From: Paracyclopina nana
Taxonomy: Eukaryota > Arthropoda > Copepoda > Cyclopoida > Cyclopettidae
Direction of reading: 5' to 3'
NCBI GenBank assembly: GCA_019096065.1
Contig: JAGUCH010000009.1
Span: 4,350,001 to 4,414,000 of the forward strand
Length of the DNA stretch: 64,000 nucleotides
The notes beneath the pieces are model-generated. The model was given only the letters and a program-made list of their open reading frames with translations, was not told the origin of the DNA and did no database searches. This document shows, piece after piece, positions 42,820 to 53,600 of the stretch (positions are counted from its first letter, which is position 1; every line of letters begins with the position of its first letter). A program made the translations under genes and the position numbers.

Positions 42820-42960
42820 CGCTGACGGTGCGGAGCGCTGCGCTGAGCGGCGGCGCGCGCGCGCGTAATTCTCGGCTCTGCGCGCAACTTTGGAAAATCT
42901 CGGATATTTTTTCGTCCCCTTCTTTTGCAAAGGCTCTACGCGGGCTGATAAATGAATTGA
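42820..42960 (-). promoter_or_regulatory. CpG-rich island with (GC)n tract, candidate promoter
   Basis: The local base composition jumps to very high GC with many CpGs, including an alternating GC run at about 42853-42865 able to form Z-DNA. The surrounding DNA is AT-rich. Its position upstream of teneurin makes it a candidate alternative promoter, but no TSS motif or matching exon is proven; strand is assumed from teneurin. Confidence 0.3.
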
Positions 42961-43260
42961 GATTAATTTGTCTACACCTCCGATTGGAAATAAAACTATT
43001 TGTCAAATGACCCATTGTCACAGGAAATTAAAGCGGTTTCCCCTATTGTAATTGCCTTTTTTCCATGCCAGCCTTTGTTTTGGGCAAAGCTGAAATTATT
43101 GCACCGCTACTGAGAAACGTGCCACCAGTTTTTGATAATTCACAGAACGGCCTGCTATTACTGCTACTAATAAAGCATGAGAACCATTTTTTAAGCATTT
43201 TCGATTTTTCCGAAATTGCCACCGCGGCCGCGATTTCATGCACGCGTGGGTAAAACTGGG

Positions 43261-46020
43261 AGAAAAATGCCACTTTTCAATACACTTTTGCATCGACAGG
43301 AGCATTTCTCACACTGGAAAAAGGGAATGTGGTCTTTTTTGGTCCGAATGGCTCAGCGTAAGTACAGGAAATTGCTTACTCCTTGTGGGTTCCGATCTGT
43401 TGAATTTCACGGAATCTTAACTGAACCTAATAATAAACATTGAGGAGGGTCTCTCATTTCTCCTTTTGGCGGTCCAAATATAATAATGGCGGGGATTTGC
43501 AATAAATAGCCAATGCACTGTGGGGCATCAGCCATGCAAAAAAATCCCTTTCACTTTGAATGACCGCTATTAATTGGCAGATATATAAAGAATATGCATT
43601 TTTCACTAGAGGGTGAATTTAGCAGGAATTTTTCTAGCCATATACTCTCGCGGTGAACTAAAGTACATAGACGTCGAAACATGATGAAGTACACATCATA
43701 GACCGCTAATCCCTTTAAAAGGTTTGCCAACATAGCAGCCAATTTCGGCGCTAATGCATATTTCTCGACAAAAGAAAAGATGGGAAAAATCCAGCTGAAA
43801 AACTAGAGTGGAAAATACAAGAGGAGGAAGTACATAGAAAAGTGATGACTTTGCTGATTCTTGCAGAATATCTCGACGTTGGCTTTGCTAACGACTGCAT
43901 TAGTTTGCTCATTATACTCTTTTACGTTCACTTCTCTGGCTTTCAGAAACTGAGTAGCCCAGTGTGATGGATTAGGTTTTCTGCAGAGCAGGATGAGATG
44001 TGCAAAAAGCAGGATAGCACACAACGTGGTCAACTCAGTCTTCAGCAAGGGAAAAACAAGAATTTTGGTAAAATGCTGTGAGAGTTTTGGCACACTTGAC
44101 AACAAATCTCAACAAGATAATTGTCACCTTTTTTTCTCATGGCTTTTGATGTTGAACACAATTCCTTAGAAAAGCATATAAATGATGGATACATCAACAT
44201 TTTTCTCTCAGCATTCATATCTCAGTGAGAAAAATTAATCGAATTTCGCCTATCATTTATAAGGAATTAGACTGAGTCACCTCTTTCAGCTGCAAATGCT
44301 GCGAACGAACGGTTTTGAGAGAGTCAAAACAAATACATTAAAACAGCAGCAGTTGCTGCATAGAAGAAGATGTGCATAAACTCTAATCCTTACGGCCATA
44401 TTGCAACTATTCTCCACAGTGGTGCAAGTTTGGAATGCAGAAATTCCTCCCACCTCCCACTGTGGCATCTTTGTTTTTCACGCCAAAATGATCTATTGGC
44501 CATTGATGAATTTCAAATCTGCTAAAATCCACACCAGCCTTTTTTCCAATTTTTTCTTCCAAATTCCTGTTGTGGAAGAGTGGATAATGACAGGACTGAA
44601 TTGTCCAATTGTGCAGCAGCATCATTTATGATGGTGAATGAGGAAACAAATGATGAGCTCGATGACTTTCCACATGATATTGTCAAAGTGTCCCTTTTTG
44701 CTCTCAAAAGAAGAGCCATTCATTTATCAAGGCCATCATCGATGATCCTATCAATTGCACCGAGGGCCATGAAAGCTGGCGAAAAGATGCATCGGCTCAT
44801 CAGCAGGAAATGCAGTGAAATTCAGCAAAAAACTCAGGAGGGAACTCAAAATGCTTGGCAAGCTGAGACTAAAAGTCCACTGTGCAAGCGAGGACTTTTC
44901 AGTGGGGGAAATTTGGCCAGATCATGGTGTGGCAATTTTTCATGCGAGTAGCAGGATATGCGAATTTTGCTGGGGTTATTCAAAATATATCCATTTATCA
45001 CTGTGCTAATGATTCCCGTAAAGGATTGAAACTGAGTAGGAAGAAGAAAAAAATATGATAATCCATCCTGAGGTCCCAGGGTGAGAAAAATCACCTTCTT
45101 ACCTCACTATAGTATACTATGTGAAATTCACATTTATGTGGCACATTTCACTGCATATTCAATTTGCCAGAATCAAAAACCGTTCGAAAGAGCTTTCCAA
45201 AAAACTTTCCATTTGCTGGCTTGGCTTTGCCAACAGCCATTCATTCCTTTTTACCCTTACAATGGCAATATAACTCCTTGCCAACATCTCCATTTTGAAT
45301 CCAATTTAGGGGCACCAAGTCTGTTATTTATATTTAAAAAATATTCAAATATAACACTCCAAGACCTTGGAAAAACATCACAAGCTTTCAGGTTTTAAAA
45401 GTTTTTCCAGTTGTACTCTGTCCAATTAGAGGCTCTAGAGTTCCAAAAGTTGAATGCGAGGCACGAATTTTGGCATTAGCTACCTTGTCACTCTTTAGTG
45501 ATGCACGAACTGTCAAGGAATTCATTAGCGTAAAACGAGCACCTCAGCTGAATCGTACTATTATGCTGCTATCTTCCATCAGAAATGATGTGAAATGGCC
45601 GAAATGCAAAATGATTATGGGCCAGAAATGAGTATTATGGCCATGAGAATATTTCCTCCAGAGGAAAAATTGACTTGATCATCATTAATCTGAGCCCGAA
45701 CAATGACTTCTGCTCTTGCAGCGCGGCGCAGCAAAATCAAAGCTGATAATGATGCCATATGATCGCAGAAACTACCCAACAACACATGATATCCAATCTT
45801 GCACTTTGACGTTCATTAACCCGAATGCTCCTGGAGCCTCCTCGTTTTTTCAGTCGATATCTTCAATGAGAAAAAGGAAATGACGCGAGACGTTGCTCGA
45901 AAAGTCATCAGAAGCACTCTAGATAAGCCAGTTTTTATCTGAAGAATGAGCAAAGTGCATTAAAAAAGCTGAGATATCCAAAAGAAGCTAGCTGATGAAC
46001 ACCAAACGAGAAGAAAATAA
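43261..46020. other. Non-coding, no gene recognised
   Basis: I see only short ORFs without splice partners or start codons of good quality. It contains two CACACTGG/CCAGTGTG motifs (43310, 43959) and otherwise unstructured AT-rich sequence. Confidence 0.5.
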
Positions 46021-46021
46021 T

Positions 46022-46220
46022 CAGCTGACTGAAGTAAACAGGCAGCTGAATTTTGGTACACAAACAGCTGACCAAAGTAAACAAACAGCTGACTGAAGTA
46101 AACAAACAGCTGAATTTTAATAAACAAACAGCTGGCTGAAGTAAACAACCAGCAGAATTTTGGTGCACAAACAGCTGACTGAAGTAAACAAACAGCTGAA
46201 TTTTGGTTCAAAAACAGCTG
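46022..46220. repeat. 43-bp minisatellite of alternating 21- and 22-bp half units with CAGCTG
   Basis: About 4.5 copies of a 43-bp unit made of two half units: CAGCTGACTGAAGTAAACAAA (A, 21 bp) and a B half of 22 bp starting CAGCTGAATTTTGGT. CAGCTG occurs at 46022, 46043, 46065, 46086, 46107, 46129, 46172, 46193 and 46215; at 46150 it is CAGCAG. Spacing alternates 21/22 bp without exception. Not a CRISPR array: units are contiguous and unequal halves are related to each other. Confidence 0.92.
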
Positions 46221-46239
46221 ACTGGAAAGACTCGGCTGA

Positions 46240-47224
46240 ACTAAAAATATTGGCACTCTGATGGCTAAGAAATAGTTGAAGGTTATTGCAAAATCAGTAG
46301 TCTACCAGTTAATGAGGTTGAGGAATAGGAAGTTTGCCGACTCCTAATTTGGCAGTCCATTGTTTGCAATAGAGATTATAGGACGGAAAGTCAGCCGTAG
46401 AGCCAAAGAAGGAAAGTTTTAATCGGGACGAAAATCTGCTGCATTCCTCACATATAATACAACTTCACTTTATAGACTACTGCGTATACAACATGGCTGC
46501 TGCAGCCATGATTACTAACTTTATGGTGCTATAAATTCCCCCTGAAGATGCGCATTTTGATCAGCAGTGTGCTGCTTGGGTCACAATCAAAAGTTTGTGC
46601 AATGACCCAAATCTTGAGAATCTCTGGGGAATTTTCAATCACCTTGACAGTAGAAGATCAGGAGGAGAAAAAGGGAGAGGGGCCATTTTGGCTCTCTTCT
46701 TTGTATTGACATAAAGGACTAACTTCTGATTAATCTCTCAGCAGTTAATTTCATAGTCTAGAAAGCAGAGAAAATTGGCCTTTTCCTTTTCATAAAAAAG
46801 CAAGAAGAAAACACTTTCTTCTGGCAATTGTGTAATTCATGGATTTTTTATGAGCAGCATGGCAATTTTCATCAGGAATTGCTTTTTGCAAGGATTTATT
46901 GCTCTGGCAAACGAGCAATTCTGCAATCAAGCTGAAAAGGCCATTTTGCTGATGTCAAAAATTAAGCAACTTGTGGTTTTTCATTTGAATTTGAAGGGGA
47001 AGTGGCAAGATGTCTTCGTAGGGGGTCTGAGAAGTGAGTGTGCTCATGACTGCTCATACTAAGTCAAGTCGTGTGCTCAGACTAATATAAATTATGTGCG
47101 AGAGTGTAGGCATTAGGACATTTATGAAGCCACTAATGCGAGAAACAAGTGCACATGACCATAATTTCTAGGAATGCTCACAATGAGGAGTTTTATTGCT
47201 AAAAATGCCCATTCATCAAGTTCG
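46240..47224. other. Non-coding, no gene recognised
   Basis: AT-rich DNA following the minisatellite, with no exon candidate that I can support. Confidence 0.5.
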
Positions 47225-47239
47225 TCAATTAGATCTGCA

Positions 47240-47290
47240 AAAGCAATCGAGCGCGCATGCGCGTGACCGGTGCGCGCATAGAATGTAAAC
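47240..47290. promoter_or_regulatory. GC-rich patch with NRF-1-type palindrome
   Basis: The palindrome GCGCATGCGC at 47253-47262 equals the core of the NRF-1 / Ewg consensus, and a second TGCGCGCAT lies 15 bp on. The patch is an isolated CpG cluster in AT-rich DNA, which fits a TATA-less promoter or enhancer. No transcript can be linked to it from sequence alone. Confidence 0.35.
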
Positions 47291-49835
47291 AAACAAAGAG
47301 CACGCTACTTTGTTTTGGTCAATTGAGGATCGGAAATATGTTGCTCGCAAGAAACTGAGTATTTTCACTCTCCCCAAAGTTGGTACCTCATATGAATTCA
47401 CTGTGAGACCACCGAAATCCCAGCAGACGAGGAGAAAAACACGGTCTGGTGATCTCATTGTCTCAATGCCACAATATTGCTGCTGAGAAATCCTTGCGGA
47501 TCCACAATTGATCTCCAAACTCGACTCTTTCACTAGAAGAAGAATGCCACTAATGCTCTATTGGAGTCTCAATTTAAAGAGAAGTTGGGGGCAATGATCA
47601 GCTACATAATTTGGCAAAATATAGCAATGAAACAGTTACTTAAAACAGCTTATATTTGCTGGTGTTATCATGCTGTTATTGCCCCAATATAATCACATAG
47701 ATGAACGGGGCCCTTATTTAACCACAACTGCGAGACGTGTTTTTGCACCATCTAGCTGACACAGCCATGTGTGACAGCTTGGTTAGCCACAGATTCAAAT
47801 TGAATTAAAAATGCCACATATTTTTTACGACCTAACCATTAAAATATATACAAACATGTATAGTAGTAGACTCTATACTGCCTTAATGGTCATTAAGATC
47901 TCCCTCCTCCTTCGAGTTTTTATGATGCTTTCATCCAATTTATTTTGGGAAAAAAGCGGTAAAAAGTAGTAAAAATGTTTTCTTTTTACGTTTCTGAGGA
48001 TGAGCTGTTAATGGTGGACGTTGCTGTGTTTTCTTCGATAACAAAAACATTGCTCATTTTAGCTTTGTAATCAACAGCTGCCATCTTTTTGGTCCGCTTA
48101 CTCTATTTAGGTTCCGATGATATTTGATGGGGGATTTTCGCCGCGCTGAAATCCTGCCAGCGAACACTGTAAATATTGACACGATTGAAATAGAAAAATC
48201 TTGACCTGAGCTCAAGTTGACAGACAAGGGAAATCAATAATAACCCATCGGAGCACTTAATCGATTACTTTGGTCGTGAAAGCTCTTATGCGATGCAATG
48301 CAATTTAGCTGATCTGGATAAGCCGGAAAATGGGATAAAACGCCTTCTTAGTCATCCACCATCCGAATAAAACGCATGGCAAGTTCAAATTGTTGTTATT
48401 AGAAAAGAAAGCAGCCATATTGGGACATTTTTCTCCTCGCGGAAATAATGTCAACAGCAGCTAGCAGGAAAATCTGCAATCGCGCGAGCTGAATGCAAGA
48501 TCAGAAAATAGAAACAATTTCGATGCTGTTGTCGTCACCCTCTTTCCCATCAGCGGCGTGCCATCGATGACAATGAATGGGAATCGATCTCATTACACTA
48601 GAATGAGCATACACCACACTGGGCTTGTCACTTTTGCCAAAATTCAGTCCGAATTAGGCGCGTGGCGAACAGCTGTGAACTTCCCATAATTTTCATAATT
48701 TATGCAGTGATGATAATGCACTTGAGTAATTTAAGACTGAGCAAACTTGAGCCCTGGTGCGTTTGGAGCCTCGCGGAAAATGGCCCCAGTGTGCATAAGC
48801 AATCTAAATCACGCCCAAAGTAGACTATCAAGACATCAATGCTTTCGGATGCGTGAAAATAATCGCACGCGTCGATGACTGCTAAAATCTCAGCAGCTCA
48901 GCTGCTGCTGCTGCTACTGAAAAAGGACCTAATTTCATGCTGTTATGACCTTTTATGTAGTAAATGGGGAATTTATTCAGTGGTGGAAAATTAAGATTCT
49001 TCACAGCTGGAAGCTTCCCCAAATTGGCTTTCTTTTCCCCTGAATGTTAACGCGCGGTGCTTTCGAATTTAGAGGCTCCAAATGGTATTGCTTTTAATTT
49101 CCTGTCAATACGTGGTTCACACCAGGCAAATTGCCTTTTTTTTAATTTACTAGAGTTAGTAGAAGAGAAAATTCAACATTTTTTCAAGAGTGTATTTTTC
49201 TCAGCTTGAAATACGAATGATTATGTAGAAGCCTATTTTCCCTTGCTGCCATATTTTGAGACTGAGCTCATCTGAAAGGATTCTCACTTGGTTGAACATG
49301 ATTTGAATTTGAAATTGTTTTTGCCAATTCTGCATCTGCTTAACACTCACACACACACACAGTGGGAATATCAAAGATTATCCCTTAATCCTGCTAACTA
49401 ATGGGAGCCATTTTAAACTTGAGAATCTTCTTCAGGCTACTACTCTGTGTGACAGGAAGAGTTTAGCAAAAACATTTCCTACTGCAAGCACAGTGGACTG
49501 TGAAATTATTGAATTTACTGTTTCATGCCAGATTAACGGAGCATTTTTCCCTCCTTCACTGACGAAAAATGGCAAGTAATTCTTCACCCACTTTGAAAAA
49601 AAAACCACTTAAAGTTAATTAGGTCATTTTAGGTTTTGCCTAATCGATTTTCTCTGCTGCAAAGGATGAATAATGAACAGTTGAGAAACCTTCGTCTAAA
49701 CTCGATTTAGCATACGCGTTAATTTATACAGATGAAAAATATGCCCCATTACTCAGCATTTGAATTTGCCTCATGCCTTTTTCAGCACACTGGACCAAAA
49801 GTCAAACTCACCTGAAAGAGGAGAAATAGTTATTT
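47291..49835. other. Non-coding, no gene recognised; short CA repeat
   Basis: No supportable exon. A CA microsatellite lies at about 49349-49361, and a CAG/CTG-rich run (CAGCTGCTGCTGCTGCT) near 48898-48915. Two CCAGTGTG/CACACTGG motifs (48615, 48786) and one at 49786 occur here. Confidence 0.5.
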
Positions 49836-50021
49836 ATTTCGAGCTGGGGCACGTAAAGTAGGGTCATTAAATAGCTGAGCGAGGATTTTAAAATGGGAAA
49901 ACTCGAGTACAGCTTTACTAGCCCGAGCCTGCGAGGGCTGTAATTGTACGATTGTTTTTCCATTTTAAAATCCGAGGTCAGCTATTTAATGACCCTACTT
50001 TACGTGCCCCAGCTCAAAATA
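49836..50021. repeat. Long inverted repeat (foldback), arms about 66 bp
   Basis: Arms at about 49836-49902 and 49954-50021 are reverse complements with only a few mismatches; core GAGCTGGGGCACGTAAAG versus CTTTACGTGCCCCAGCTC. The 50-bp loop contains a further palindromic AGCCCGAGCCTGCGAGGGCT and GTACAGC/GCTGTAATTGTAC pairing. The transcript or single strand would form a very stable hairpin. Origin: probably a foldback transposable element. Confidence 0.9.
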
Positions 50022-50196
50022 TACAATTTTATATACTGTAATACGATTTTTGAGTGTTTTAATGAAGTTACCGGGCTGGCCCGTGCCCTTGAAAATGCTG
50101 CTCGGTTTTTAGTTGCTTCACTGGCTCTCATGCGCTAGCATCCTGTGGTTTGGGAGCAATAAAATAGACTTTTAAGATGAATTTTTGCAGTTGTGC

Positions 50197-50267
50197 TCCT
50201 ATGGAACAATGGTTAGAGTGCTGGGCTCTTAACTCAGTAGTCTAGGGTTCAAACCCCAGTCATACCT
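50197..50267 (+). pseudogene. Degenerate tRNA-like sequence, anticodon CTT (Lys)
   Basis: It has a D-arm like GGAACAATGGTTAGAGTGC, an anticodon stem CTGGG/CTCAG around the loop CTCTTAA (anticodon CTT) and a T-loop GGTTCAAACCC (B box). The acceptor stem pairs in only about four positions and the T stem has a mismatch, so it is more likely a pseudogene or SINE head than a working tRNA. Confidence 0.55.
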
Positions 50268-50339
50268 TAACTTTTTTTATTTCTTTATCTGGCATAAGTC
50301 ATGGTAAAGTCCTGTTCATAGCATGCAATTTTCATGATG

Positions 50340-50410
50340 TTTCCCTAGCTCAGTGGTTAGAGTATTGGAATGTTGATCCAACTTTCTGAGGTTCGAATAT
50401 TGGATGATCC
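50340..50410 (+). pseudogene. Degenerate tRNA-like sequence, anticodon GTT (Asn)
   Basis: TAGCTCAGTGGTTAGAGTA is a clear A box and D-arm. The anticodon stem TTGGA/TCCAA is perfect around loop ATGTTGA, with anticodon GTT, and GGTTCGAAT is B-box-like. The acceptor and T stems do not pair well. It lies 143 bp from the Lys-like copy in the same orientation. Confidence 0.5.
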
Positions 50411-50617
50411 TCTCTTTTTCCAACTTCTTTGGAATTTGGATTAGTTCCATGGAATATGAGGGGCATTAAATTACTTAAAATCCCTCAAATTTGATTCCAG
50501 GGCTGTTAAGTATTTAATATCCCCCAAATTGCTTAGAAAAAACTGTGATATAAAAGAGCTGAGTCGGATCGGTAAACTGAATTATAACACGAGGAAATCG
50601 TATTACAGTATATAAAA

Positions 50618-53600
50618 ACCTTTCAATATGTAAATAATTCAGGCTATTTTCCTGGACTGGTTCAGAGGAAATGGCCGAGAAAAACTAAAATTCCTGGTAG
50701 TATACTAGTTCCTAAAGTGTACACCACTGAACCCTTTCAGGCGAGATGAAGTCGTAAATGGCCAATTTGCGTCGAAAATAGCCCAGTGTGTTTCAAGTCT
50801 TTTCGGTGATTTACTCAGCCCAATAAATGAGAGGTCGGTTTTCGCCCACACTTTAGTGGTTTGCTGGGAAATTAGTTTCAAGGTTCACCTTTTTTGCGCG
50901 CGCAAAGTAAATCGCACGAATTCTGCCTTTGCGCTACAATTTCACGGGGCGTGGCTAAAAAAATTAGCCCGAACCAACAACATAGAGCACTGCATAATTA
51001 CATCCAGGGTCATAAATCCAGAGGCAAGGATTTTTTTCTGCATACTCAAGAGAAATTCAGCTGTCCATTTTATAAGTTAAAAAGTGTCGGTCTTAATTTG
51101 CAAATTACCTCTACTGGCCGAGCTGACATTTCGGCCTTAAATTTATCGGTACGCATAACATTCTGAACAGGTGCTCTGAATGAGCTAAGCATTACTAATT
51201 TTAACTTGTGCCCTACTTTTCAACATTCCTGCGTAGTATATCATAGTACGCAAGCGGAATTGCTCATTTTGGAGGCAACTTTAACGAATTTTCATCGTAT
51301 TTTCTCCAGCTGCTCCTCTACTATGGAATCTTTGAAAAAGCCGTGTGTTTTGAAATTGGGTGTCCAATTTGAGCCCCAAATTAAGACACATTTGGAAGAA
51401 GGCTGGAGCCGTAGGAATAGTTTTACCAAGGGTTCCAAGGTGATTGATCATCAAGAATTTTGTATTCAATGTCGAAAAGAAGATGTCACGCCTCGGATTC
51501 GATCTTGATTGACTAGCCATAAGAGATTTTTGGGACCTGTCAAAATGGCGGCTAGCGATCGATCAAAAAATCTAGCTACGAAAAACTCTGATGCATCGAT
51601 CTTCCCTTTGCACACTTTGGATCCAAAACGTGGAAATAGAGGTTTTTCAAAAAAAAAAAATCCTAAAAATATCAAGAAAAATATTTAGTTTTAAATTGAT
51701 GAAAAGAGAGGGGGTTAGAAGGCAAATTGTCCCACAGTGCAGAGGAGTTTTGACCCTGACACATCTGGTCGGGATTAGTCTTTGTCCCCGCCATGGAATC
51801 GGAAACCAAACAAAACTACTTTTCATTCTATGCCAAATTGGTTGATGGAACGCCATGTTTTTGCCCAATTTCTGCTGACACCAGCGCGCACTCTGCAATT
51901 GACATTTTTTCCCGCACTTTTTGGCCATTCAGAAAAATATAGTATTTCCCTTCTTCGTTATACCCAAGCTGTGATTGGGTATTTTGTTCAGAGTCTAATC
52001 TAAAAATTGCACAGCTCAGATTTCACTCGGCTGTGCAAGTGTCAATCAAGTTTTCTCCCCTTTTTTAGGGCAAGAAGCAAACTTTAGATTGAGCAGATAA
52101 AATCTAAAACGCCTTTCACATCTTCTACGTTAATAGGATTTTAAAAGGGGAAATTGAAACTGGATACTCAAGAGCAGGAGAATTCTTCAAAGGAAAAATG
52201 ATGGATTTGACCGGAATCGCAGAGATTATTAGCGTACTATGTGAGGAAATTCATCAAGTGAAACTTCTCTGTGATAATGAGCATCGTATCCAAGTAGGTG
52301 ACCATTTTTATCTTTTCCACATCTAACATTTTGACCTTGTTGACCACATGATTCCAAATTGGAAAATGTGCGTAATTTCACAACGACCAAGCTTCTGTGT
52401 GTGTGAAATAGTTGGTCCCATTTTCTGAAAGTTTTCAAAATTCTACAAGGAAAAATGGGCTGGAGGTGGCCAACTCTTGATATGATGATGATGCCACATG
52501 GGTTCTTCCAATAATATCACTCGTTGGAGAAATTCCTCCACCAAGAGAGAAAAACCATCTTTTGTGGGTCTAAACTGTCAGCAGGCCACTCATGTCAACA
52601 AAGCATGTATGTCCATTTTTCTTGGAAGACACTTCCAAAAAAGATGATGATGATGATGATGGGATGGCCTTTTTAGGATTCCTGCTTAAATTGCTGGTAT
52701 ACACAGATGTTCAGAATATTCATGGATTGGCTTCAAAAAGCTCACTTCTAGATACGACATCAGATAAAAATCGGTTTTGGCTCTTCGTATGGGGCTAATG
52801 TGAAAAGTTGCCCACTTTTTCACCATTCGTTTCGCTCTTTCAGCACACACGATGAAAACACCGTAGAAAAAGGCTGATTTTTGACGTGTTTTGGCAATAT
52901 TTCCATGGTCACATACGAGCAGCTAATGATTGTGTCATCAGTTAGGTTTGAGGTCAAAATTGGTGAAAGCTCGCGAGAAAACGCCCAAATTTGAGCCAAA
53001 CCACGAAAACGTGCGTGTGTACAGCATGCACTGGCATTTTAACGCACAAAACACCCATTTATTTCACTGAACGTTTATTGAGAGAGAGAGGAATGAATTG
53101 CACAATTTTGCACTACTGAGAACACTATAACCATGCTGATTTATTTTACAGCAGCTGACAAATTTAAAACTTGCAATTGCCAGATCACGATTTAGGGGAA
53201 AACCACACTGTCATTTTACAAGGAACTGCTCGTAAATTTGTTTCTCGTCAATGAATGCACATTTTAGTGCTTCTAGCTGCAGCACAGAAACAGAAAATGA
53301 GCTAAAAAACAGTGGCAAACAAATGGGTTTTCTCTGCATTTACCACCCACTTTCAAAGCAAAAATGAAAGGCTCCTTTGTTCTCCGAATTAGGCATATTT
53401 ACACCTACTAAAATTCTGCTTTTAAGAAAGCCTAGTAAATGCTGAGGAAACCAGAGCTGACATTTCCTGTGCCAATATGTAGTACAGCAATAATAATGAG
53501 AACAAAAGCTTGACAAATAATTGATCAAAACGAGACTCATGTGTTATTGTTTGTACTTTTGCCAGGGAAGTAGAGTCTCCATTTTTCTGGAAAACAGTAA

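Larger units (their letters stand above)
50027..50617. mobile_element. Segment with 23-bp perfect terminal inverted repeats (non-autonomous element)
   Basis: TTTTATATACTGTAATACGA at 50027 (23 bp in all) is repeated in reverse complement at 50595-50617. Between them are two degenerate tRNA-like sequences and AT-rich DNA, but no transposase. It abuts the foldback at 49836-50021, so the two may be parts of a single composite element. No target duplication was resolved. Confidence 0.55.

Noticed and set aside
46022-46220. CRISPR-like array
   Set aside because: Units are contiguous, without spacers, in an animal genome.
45935-46256. Cys/Phe-rich minus-strand ORFs over the minisatellite
   Set aside because: They only translate the 43-bp repeat.
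50197-50410. Functional tRNA genes
   Set aside because: Anticodon arms and B boxes are good, but acceptor and T stems do not pair well.
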